The notes under the pieces were generated by a model that was given only the letters and a program-made list of their open reading frames with translations, was not told the origin of the DNA and did not search any database. A program made the translations under genes and the position numbers. From an uncultured Mailhella sp. (GTDB taxonomy: Bacteria > Desulfobacterota > Desulfovibrionia > Desulfovibrionales > Desulfovibrionaceae), in the NCBI GenBank assembly GCA_905192935.1, contig CAJJMX010000023.1:1-13807 (forward strand): DNA of 13,807 nucleotides, read 5' to 3'. Positions 5,971 through 12,119 of this stretch are shown here, piece after piece (position 1 is the first letter of the stretch; each line of letters starts with the position of its first letter).

Positions 5971-7116
5971 ATGAAAGCCCCTTCCATAGTCCCGAACAGG
6001 GAATCGTGCTTCACGGATCTTACGGCAGCCTCGTCAGACAACGCTCCCAAGAAGGCGGACAAGACACAGCCCCCGCATCAGGCATCCTTCGACGACATTC
6101 TCGACAGCCTCGACGAGGGCGTGCTCATTCTGGACAAGCAGGGCGTCGTGCTCAAGGCCAATCCTTCCTTCTGCAGCCTGTTCACCACAAGCGCCGTGGG
6201 CATGCCGGCCTCGGCCGTGGTGCCCGGTTCCACCTTCCGGGAAATGCTCGACGCCTTCCTGCACGACTTTCTTCCCGATCGTCACTCCTCCCCGGCCTTC
6301 CGCATCACGCTCGAAAAGGACATCATCCTGAGCGTGCGCATCACCCCGCTCAAGAACCACGACTCCCTCTTCACCGCAGAATCCTCGCCCTATGCCGTGG
6401 TGGTTTTCCACAACATCAGCGATCTTGTGCGCATGAGCAGAAGACGCCGCGAATTCATGGGCGAAGTGGCGCACGAACTGCGCACTCCCCTCACCACCAT
6501 CATAGGCTTCGCCGAAACCATACTCGACCTGCCGCCCCATCATACGGAAGACCGGCAGAAGTTCACGAGCACCATACTGCGCAATGCCAGACACATGGCC
6601 CTTCTCGTGGAGGACATGCTCAAGCTTTCCAAGCTCGAAAGCGGCGCCGTTCCCCTTCAGCTCACCTGCGTGCGTGCAGCCTTCGTTCTGGAAGACGCCC
6701 TCGATTCCTGCTCTCCCCATCTTGAAGCCAAAAATCTCACCGTCGACATCCACATCGACAGGAGCATGAACATCCGGGCCGACGCCCACTACATCACGCA
6801 GGTCTTCCGAAACCTTCTGGAAAACGCCTGCCGCTACGCGCCCGAGGGCAGCGTCATCACCATTACCGGCGAACCCTCTCCCTTTGAGTCCATGGCCGTG
6901 TTCACCGTGTCCGACCAGGGACCCGGCATCCCGGCCGCGGACTGCGAACGCATTTTCGAGCGCTTCTACCGTGTGGAAAAGGAAAGGGTATCCCCCTCAT
7001 CCACAGGACTCGGACTCGCCATATGCAAGCATATCGTGGAGCGACACGGCGGCATGATACGCGCCGAAAAGGGCCCCGGAGGCATGTTCCTCTTCACCGT
7101 GCCCCTCGCCCAGTAG
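5971..7116 (+). CDS. phoR: PhoR-like PAS sensor histidine kinase without membrane segments
   Basis: This is the partner kinase of the upstream regulator. Residues 1-38 are polar and probably disordered. A PAS domain (about 39-152) contains ILDSLDEGVLILDKQG. The dimerisation/phospho-acceptor domain has FMGEVAHELRTPL with His168. The ATPase domain shows the N box NLLENACRYA (Asn285), DQGPGIP (315-321), FERFYR (329-334) and GLGLA (346-350). The 381-residue protein has no hydrophobic stretch long enough to cross the membrane, whereas E. coli PhoR is anchored by N-terminal helices, so it likely senses a cytoplasmic signal or a partner protein. ATG at 5971 follows the phoB stop by 3 bp, with AAGGGA at the end of phoB as ribosome binding site. 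The symbol rests on pairing with phoB and domain order; it could be a different PAS kinase. Confidence 0.82.
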   Translation: MKAPSIVPNRESCFTDLTAASSDNAPKKADKTQPPHQASFDDILDSLDEGVLILDKQGVVLKANPSFCSLFTTSAVGMPASAVVPGSTFREMLDAFLHDFLPDRHSSPAFRITLEKDIILSVRITPLKNHDSLFTAESSPYAVVVFHNISDLVRMSRRRREFMGEVAHELRTPLTTIIGFAETILDLPPHHTEDRQKFTSTILRNARHMALLVEDMLKLSKLESGAVPLQLTCVRAAFVLEDALDSCSPHLEAKNLTVDIHIDRSMNIRADAHYITQVFRNLLENACRYAPEGSVITITGEPSPFESMAVFTVSDQGPGIPAADCERIFERFYRVEKERVSPSSTGLGLAICKHIVERHGGMIRAEKGPGGMFLFTVPLAQ

Positions 7117-7149
7117 GCGGGAAATGCCTTCCCACGGGAAATGCCGCCT
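7115..7149 (+). repeat. direct and inverted repeat at the phoR stop codon
   Basis: CGGGAAATGCC occurs at 7118-7128 and again at 7135-7145. The stretch is bounded by AGGCGG (7115-7120) and CCGCCT (7144-7149), and in its centre TTCCC (7129-7133) faces GGGAA (7136-7140). It can fold into a compact hairpin just after phoR, but no T-run follows, so a terminator role is only possible. Confidence 0.35.
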
Positions 7150-7155
7150 GCGGTG

Positions 7156-7184
7156 TTGACATCGCCCATGAAAACCAATACAAA
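7156..7184 (+). promoter_or_regulatory. promoter of the tRNA-Thr gene
   Basis: A perfect TTGACA -35 (7156-7161), a 17-bp spacer and TACAAA as -10 (7179-7184, 4 of 6) stand 13 bp ahead of the first tRNA base. This is the expected distance for a stable-RNA promoter. Confidence 0.65.
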
Positions 7185-7197
7185 GAATGTCCGAAGC

Positions 7198-7273
<76 letters not shown>

Positions 7274-7281
7274 GTGAAATC

Positions 7282-7312
7282 AAGCCCTTACGGTAAAACG
7301 TGGGGGCTTTTT
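7282..7312 (+). terminator. intrinsic terminator of tRNA-Thr
   Basis: AAGCCCTTACG (7282-7292) pairs with CGTGGGGGCTT (7299-7309) over 11 bp, two of them G-U, with loop GTAAAA, followed by TTT. The paired arms start 9 bases after the tRNA end. Confidence 0.8.
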
Positions 7313-7538
7313 CATTCTGAGTGACATTGTTCTTTCCCTCTTCAAAAATATCACCGCACACACGCACGCTTATTTATTTTCAATATTATTTACTCAAAGT
7401 CCGTTAAAAAATACTGTTTCCCTCCATACCAAACCGGTACCGGCCGCAGCCTCCCCAGCCTTGGAAATATTTGTCGACCGGTTCAATGCTGCAACAATAT
7501 TTTCTTTTATACAGGCGACACAAGACAGTGCGCAATGC
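7313..7538. other. AT-rich intergenic region between tRNA-Thr and the LysR gene
   Basis: No gene is visible. The region is clearly AT-richer than everything to its left. It contains a 10-bp palindrome CCGGTACCGG (7434-7443) and a 7-bp inverted repeat AACCGGT/ACCGGTT (7432-7438, 7477-7483). I see no second copy of the tRNA 3' end and no clear terminator for the LysR gene, which ends here from the other side. Confidence 0.5.
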
Positions 7539-8498
7539 TCAGCCGTTCTCATGATAAAACAGCGACAACGATAAATCCATATGACTCAGTCTGTCCTGAA
7601 GCATTTCCAAAAATATTTTAGCAGGCCTCGTCATTTCTCTCGTATGCCGGGATAAAATCCCATAATGGAGCCTGGGAAGATAGCTATCAAGACAGAACAC
7701 ATCTATCTTGTCGCGATAGTGACAAAAAGAAAGCAGAGAAAACAAGTCAATAATAACGCATCCGAAACCATTTGCGGCATAATCCATAGCTACCTGAAGA
7801 TTTCTGCAATATATATTTGAAAAATTTTTAAATAAATACATGACATCATCTGATATAAAGCGCAAAGAAGGAACACCATCCTTCTGATGAATAGGCATGA
7901 TCAAAGGAATATGTTCCAATTCCTTCCGGGTAGGAACGGATGAAATCTCAAAGTTCCTTTCTTTAGATGCAACCAGCACATGAGATGAGTCAAAAAGCGG
8001 ATTAAAAAGACATACTGACGGAGGTTTCTGTACTCCGATAAGAGAAAAATCATTTTTCCCCATCTTTATGTCACAAATAATCTGCTCCGGTTCTCCCGGA
8101 AGCAGCTGCACCCGTACATTTGGATGTGCCTCCGTATACTCTTTTAAAGCATCTCTAAAAATCGCAGCCTGAAATGTCGGCCTCGTTCCGGAAATCTGAA
8201 TGATCCCCCGCAGGCATCCGTCCATACAGGCCAAATCGTCACACATGGCATCAAGAAGATCAAAAATCGCAATACATCTTGTTAAAAGAGCCTCACCTGC
8301 TGCCGTCAAGATCATCTGCTTATTCACTCTGGAAAAAAGAGCATTTCCCAACGCCCGTTCAAGTGAACGTATCTGATATGTGATAGAGCTTTGGTTTCTA
8401 TGCATATATGCAGCAGCCTTGGAAACGCTTCCAAGAGTTGCAACATAATAAAAGCCTCTCAACCACTGCAAAAAATCACCATTCAGTTCTTTAATCAT
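7539..8498 (-). CDS. LysR-family transcriptional regulator
   Basis: The protein has 319 residues, the usual LysR size. The N-terminal winged helix-turn-helix (about residues 13-72) shows GSVSKAAAYMHRNQSSITYQIRSLE, of which the part from Asn35 to Glu47 is the recognition helix, then LFSRVNKQMILTAAGEALL. The remaining ~240 residues form the co-inducer-binding domain of two alpha/beta lobes. ATG at 8498 has AAAGGA 8 bases upstream. It is the last gene of the right-hand cluster and on the same strand, so it probably regulates the TRAP-flavoprotein genes in response to their substrate. It is separated from the gene before it by a 15-bp perfect dyad. Its codon use is much AT-richer than that of gap, pps or phoB, suggesting transfer. 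The co-inducer cannot be read from the sequence. Confidence 0.92.
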   Translation of the reverse strand: MIKELNGDFLQWLRGFYYVATLGSVSKAAAYMHRNQSSITYQIRSLERALGNALFSRVNKQMILTAAGEALLTRCIAIFDLLDAMCDDLACMDGCLRGIIQISGTRPTFQAAIFRDALKEYTEAHPNVRVQLLPGEPEQIICDIKMGKNDFSLIGVQKPPSVCLFNPLFDSSHVLVASKERNFEISSVPTRKELEHIPLIMPIHQKDGVPSLRFISDDVMYLFKNFSNIYCRNLQVAMDYAANGFGCVIIDLFSLLSFCHYRDKIDVFCLDSYLPRLHYGILSRHTREMTRPAKIFLEMLQDRLSHMDLSLSLFYHENG

Positions 8499-8516
8499 AA
8501 ATATATCCTTTTAAAT

Positions 8517-8569
8517 TAAATTAATCCCAGGAAAGATAATTGATTTATCAACCACCTGGGATTAATTTA
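8517..8569 (-). promoter_or_regulatory. 15-bp perfect dyad ahead of the LysR gene (operator or terminator)
   Basis: TAAATTAATCCCAGG (8517-8531) and CCTGGGATTAATTTA (8555-8569) are perfect inverted repeats around 23 bases, and the interior itself contains the palindrome TTGATTTATCAA. The structure lies 18 bases ahead of the LysR ATG and after the stop of the GltD-like gene. The arms end in mixed A/T rather than a clean T-run, so it may be a bidirectional terminator of the upstream genes, an autoregulatory operator, or both. Confidence 0.55.
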
Positions 8570-8585
8570 TGATATATTTTACACA

Positions 8586-8617
8586 ATTATAAAATGATAA
8601 CTACAAACAGCATTATA
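8586..8617 (-). promoter_or_regulatory. possible promoter region of the LysR gene
   Basis: Two perfect TATAAT hexamers on the minus strand (8617-8612 and 8591-8586) lie between the GltD-like stop and the dyad. Neither has a good -35 at 16-18 bp, so a factor-dependent promoter or simple AT-rich chance are both possible. Confidence 0.28.
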
Positions 8618-8681
8618 AAAAACTGTCTTCATACAACCGAGTGCCATACCTCCAGGTGAGTATTTGCCAGACGAAAAGGCA

Positions 8682-10349
8682 TCACACAAGCATGGTAATG
8701 GGAAATTCCATGCTGATGGATCCCGTGGGGCAGGCAGTCCGACAACAGCCGCAATGCCAGCACTCTTCCGGATATCTGACGAAAGGCTCCTCTCTGTCAT
8801 CCTTTTCCAGAATATATCCGGGACAACGCTCAAGACAAGATCCGCAGTGAATGCAGTGGCCGCAGTGCATGCACCGGCTCGCTTCCGCCTCCGCGTTCTC
8901 GGCATCAAAACCTGCCTGTATTTCAGCAAAGGCCGTTTCCGGTCCGTCACGCTTTTCAGGCACTCGGCGAGGAGCCTTTTCATGATAACCGGGATTTCCT
9001 ATCTCCTTGAATTCCACAACATGCACTTCTCGTGTCCGAGCCGTCGAATTCTCCATCAAAACCTTAAAGTTTTCATCTATCCGTATGCTCATGGAGTCGG
9101 CACAGTCAGTCAGAGCCTTATGAATTTCCATGGCGGCCTTTCTTCCGCTGCTTACGGCGTCAGCCACAAAGGAAGGGCCTGTCACGACATCACCTGCAGC
9201 AAAAATCTTGTCGCAGGAAGTGCGGTAATGCTCATCAACGAGAATTCGCCCTCTCCTGTCGACGGCCAGATTCAACGTTTCCAAAAATGACAGCTCAGTG
9301 CTGAGTCCGCTTGCACAAATAACGACATCTGCGGGCAACGTTTCCCCTTCGCCGTCATACTTTTCCGCACAAAGGTTGCCACACTCGTCAAAAGAGAATG
9401 AACGGAGCTTGGCGGCCTTTACATAGTTGCTGCCGATCTGCTCGGATATATGAGAATGAACAAGTCGTATCCCTTCCATAACAGCCTGTTTCATCTCTTC
9501 CTCAGGAGCACGGACATTCTCCAGAGACTCGGGAAAAACAAGACTTACTTTCGACGCTCCCAGTCTTTTTGCTGTAAACGCACAGTCAAAAGCCACACCT
9601 CCGCCACCGAGAATGACAACCTGTTTTCCGTCAAGTCTCTCTCTGATCAGATTGCTTTCCTGAAGAAACGCCACTGCCGGACGGGCAAGCTCTGCACCGG
9701 GACATGCCAGTCTGCGCTCCTTCCAGCTGCCGACGGCAATGACACAGGCGTCGCAGCCTTCAAGCACGGCGTCCAGGGAAATATCCCTGCCCACTGCCAT
9801 ATTAGTGAATGCTTTTACTCCCAGCGCCAGAATGCGTCCGGTTTCCCTGTCCACCACATGCTTGGGCAGACGAAAATCGGGAACGGCCAGGCGGGGAACC
9901 CCTCCGAGAACAGGGGAAGATTCAAAGACGGTCACTTCATGACCAAGCAGTGCTGCAAACCAGGCACAGCTCATTCCCGCCGGCCCCGAGCCGATCACGG
10001 ATATCCTTCTGCCCGTGGCAGGTGCAGGGGTCGGCGTAAGGGTATGCCCCGCATCGGATGCAAAGCGTTCCAATGCCTGAATGGAGAGCGCCTCATCGTA
10101 ATGCTGACGATTGCAGGCCTTTTCGCACGGATGCGGACAAATGCGGCCGGTCACTCCCGGAAAGGGATTGCGGCTCAAAAGAGTCATCAGCGCTTCCACG
10201 TGATGTCCGGCAGCCACCTGACTTTCCATAAGCTGAATATGGTTTCCGGCAGGACAATGCGCTTCGCAGGGGGAAGTTCTGTGCTGTCTGTACGAATCGT
10301 TTCCATGAATGAGGGGAAGCAGATGTTCTTTGCTGAATCTTGGCGGCAT
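8682..10349 (-). CDS. GltD-like FAD/NAD(P) oxidoreductase with N- and C-terminal iron-sulfur motifs
   Basis: This is a 555-residue cytoplasmic flavoprotein of the glutamate synthase small subunit / dihydropyrimidine dehydrogenase type. The N-terminal helical cluster domain (about 20-100) has SPCEAHCPAG (Cys28, Cys32) and GRICPHPCEKACNR (Cys71, Cys75, Cys79). An FAD-binding Rossmann motif follows, VIGSGPAG (118-125), then an NAD(P)-binding ILGGGGVAFD (246-255) and the FAD-closing AAGDVVTG (384-391). The C-terminus carries a ferredoxin domain with two CxxCxxCxxxCP motifs (Cys499-Cys509 and Cys530-Cys540). Such proteins move electrons between NAD(P)H and a partner. ATG at 10349 has AAGGA 8 bases upstream. 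It starts 17 bp after the AprA-like flavoprotein gene, its likely electron partner. No glutamate synthase large subunit is in the window, so glutamate synthesis is unlikely. The direction of electron flow is unknown. Confidence 0.87.
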   Translation of the reverse strand: MPPRFSKEHLLPLIHGNDSYRQHRTSPCEAHCPAGNHIQLMESQVAAGHHVEALMTLLSRNPFPGVTGRICPHPCEKACNRQHYDEALSIQALERFASDAGHTLTPTPAPATGRRISVIGSGPAGMSCAWFAALLGHEVTVFESSPVLGGVPRLAVPDFRLPKHVVDRETGRILALGVKAFTNMAVGRDISLDAVLEGCDACVIAVGSWKERRLACPGAELARPAVAFLQESNLIRERLDGKQVVILGGGGVAFDCAFTAKRLGASKVSLVFPESLENVRAPEEEMKQAVMEGIRLVHSHISEQIGSNYVKAAKLRSFSFDECGNLCAEKYDGEGETLPADVVICASGLSTELSFLETLNLAVDRRGRILVDEHYRTSCDKIFAAGDVVTGPSFVADAVSSGRKAAMEIHKALTDCADSMSIRIDENFKVLMENSTARTREVHVVEFKEIGNPGYHEKAPRRVPEKRDGPETAFAEIQAGFDAENAEAEASRCMHCGHCIHCGSCLERCPGYILEKDDREEPFVRYPEECWHCGCCRTACPTGSISMEFPITMLV

Positions 10350-10366
10350 AATGCATATCCTTGTAA

Positions 10367-12001
10367 TTACATCCAGTAAAGGAAGGGATTCTCTCCTCTT
10401 TTTTCGATGGCCAGCACCGTAAGAGAAGGATCGGGATCAGGATAATCCGAGCGCAGGCAAAGCGTCTTGGACGAGGTTTCTCTCCTTTCAATGCTTGCCA
10501 TGGTGAACAGACGACACACCTGAAGAAGATTCTGCGCCTCATGAACACGCATGAGTTCGTGCATGTTGGCGGCATACAGGTCGTCAACTTTCGAAGCAAG
10601 GCGATCCAGACTTTCAAGCCCCTGTTTCATGCCGACTTCATTGCGCACATATCCCATATAATAGCGCATGATCTGACGTATGGCCTTTTCAAACAGCGCT
10701 GCACTGGTTTCCCCTCCGCTCTCCAGCGGAAGCATCACCCTGGTCTGCTCCTCATCAATTTCTTCCCGACCAGGAAAGTCCGGCATAACTTTGGTGTCGG
10801 CCTGTCTTGCCGCGTTCTTCGCCGCCGCATATCCGCCGCACATGGCGCCGGAAAATGCATGGAAACCTGTTCCCACAAAAAGACCCGGCACTGTGCTTTC
10901 AAAGTTCTTGTCTCTGAACACCATACCTTCCAAACGAATTTCGCTGACCTCCACTTCCATCATCTTGGTCTTGAAATCCAGCCCTCTCTGGGCCGAATAG
11001 TCCGGCCAGGTTCCCTTGTCCCCGGGCATGAGATCAAACTCAAGGTTGTTACGGACATCATCAGGAAGATGCCTCATATCCATATAGAAAGGCGGACCGT
11101 TTCCCTTCAGGGACTCTTCCACAAGTCCCCGCGCAAAAAGATGCCGGGGAGCCTGTTCCGTCATGGGATGATACTTCGTCATGAAGCGCTCCCCGAGACT
11201 GTTCAGCGCATGCGCGCCGGAGCCGGTAATACCGTTCATCCCCGGACAGCCGAAGCTCTTCGGCTCCACGGAAGCGGTCTGCTTCGTGTCGAAATTAACG
11301 AGTCTGGCACCCGCTTCATAGGCAAGGATATAATGGGCTCCTACGTTGAACGGCATGGAAATGCTGTTGAAAGGATTCAAAGTCGAATTGGTGAAGGCCC
11401 TCTGCACCCTCGGCCCCATGGCCAGAACACCGGTTTTGGCCCGAAGGACATGGAACGAACCGTCCAGGACATGATAGCCCATAGCACCGACAAAACGGCC
11501 GTCCCGCACCAGAAGACGCGTCAACATGACATGATCAAGCACATCAACGCCGATCTGCCGGATGCGTCTGGCAATTTTCGGCTTCATGAACTGTCCCTCG
11601 TGAATCAGTATCCACCAGTGCCCCGGCTGGCCGAACCCCTGAGACCGCTTGAAGGTACCATCCTCATTTTTCTGAAATTCCACACCGACGTCCGTCAAAA
11701 ACTCAATAAGGTGCGGCATGGCCTCTCCCCAGGCTCTCACCGTCTCAGGAGGCACACCGTTTCCGGGCTTGCAGAAAAAGTTGACCATGTCGTCAACGCT
11801 GTCATAGGGATCGGAGCTGTTGAGCACTCCCATGAAATGATCATTCCCGGCGCCTATGCTTCCGCAGCTTTCCAGTTTGCCCTTATCCACAAGAAGGACA
11901 TTTTTTCCCTCTTCGCGTGCAGCCAGTGCCGCTCCGCATCCGCTGGCCCCTGCTCCCATGACGAGCACGTCCGCGTCATGAAATACGACATCTCTGTTCA
12001 T
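10367..12001 (-). CDS. FAD-dependent oxidoreductase, AprA/fumarate-reductase flavoprotein type
   Basis: The 544-residue protein begins with an FAD-binding Rossmann motif, DVLVMGAGASGCGAALAA (residues 11-28). It has no signal peptide, so it is cytoplasmic. Family similarity continues through GHWWILIHEGQFMKPKIA (127-144), which recalls the APS reductase alpha subunit. VPGLFVGTGFHAFSG (371-385) is the FAD-closing segment. A C-terminal RRETSSKTLCLRSDYPDPDP (506-525) corresponds to the R-x-S-R...H-x-R-x-DYP-x-x-D motif of fumarate reductase/AprA flavoproteins, though with Thr-Ser in place of the usual Ser-Arg. AprA is around 650 residues, so this is a shorter relative, and there is no aprB ferredoxin next to it. 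It is expected to oxidise or reduce an organic acid or oxyanion brought in by the TRAP permease, using the GltD-like protein as partner. ATG at 12001 has GAAGGGA a few bases upstream. The substrate is not known. Confidence 0.85.
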   Translation of the reverse strand: MNRDVVFHDADVLVMGAGASGCGAALAAREEGKNVLLVDKGKLESCGSIGAGNDHFMGVLNSSDPYDSVDDMVNFFCKPGNGVPPETVRAWGEAMPHLIEFLTDVGVEFQKNEDGTFKRSQGFGQPGHWWILIHEGQFMKPKIARRIRQIGVDVLDHVMLTRLLVRDGRFVGAMGYHVLDGSFHVLRAKTGVLAMGPRVQRAFTNSTLNPFNSISMPFNVGAHYILAYEAGARLVNFDTKQTASVEPKSFGCPGMNGITGSGAHALNSLGERFMTKYHPMTEQAPRHLFARGLVEESLKGNGPPFYMDMRHLPDDVRNNLEFDLMPGDKGTWPDYSAQRGLDFKTKMMEVEVSEIRLEGMVFRDKNFESTVPGLFVGTGFHAFSGAMCGGYAAAKNAARQADTKVMPDFPGREEIDEEQTRVMLPLESGGETSAALFEKAIRQIMRYYMGYVRNEVGMKQGLESLDRLASKVDDLYAANMHELMRVHEAQNLLQVCRLFTMASIERRETSSKTLCLRSDYPDPDPSLTVLAIEKRGENPFLYWM

Positions 12002-12070
12002 TATTCCCTTCCATGTAAAAAATAATTAATGATGACTAAATATGGCTGTTCCACACACAAAAAACGATAT

Positions 12071-12099
12071 TTTATAATTATTGATAGTTATATCCACAA
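12071..12099 (-). promoter_or_regulatory. candidate promoter with dyad ahead of the flavoprotein gene
   Basis: On the minus strand TTGTGG (12099-12094) and TATAAA (12076-12071) are separated by exactly 17 bp. The spacer carries an imperfect dyad, ATAACTATCAATAATTAT, of the AT-rich type that LysR proteins bind. Transcription would start about 60 bases ahead of the flavoprotein ATG, in the 118-bp gap behind the TRAP gene, so the two redox genes could be expressed apart from the transporter. Confidence 0.4.
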
Positions 12100-12119
12100 A
12101 AACTGAATACCAATTTTTC

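Noticed and set aside
7313..7538. Attachment-site repeat of the tRNA-Thr 3' end
   Set aside because: I found no second copy of the tRNA end in this stretch or near the other gene borders in the window.
8579..8983. A 134-codon minus-strand frame overlapping the end of the GltD-like gene
   Set aside because: It is out of frame with the ferredoxin domain and has no family features or good ribosome binding site.
9450..12025. Long plus-strand frames opposite the two flavoprotein genes
   Set aside because: Both minus-strand products have clear Rossmann and cysteine motifs, while the plus-strand products have none.
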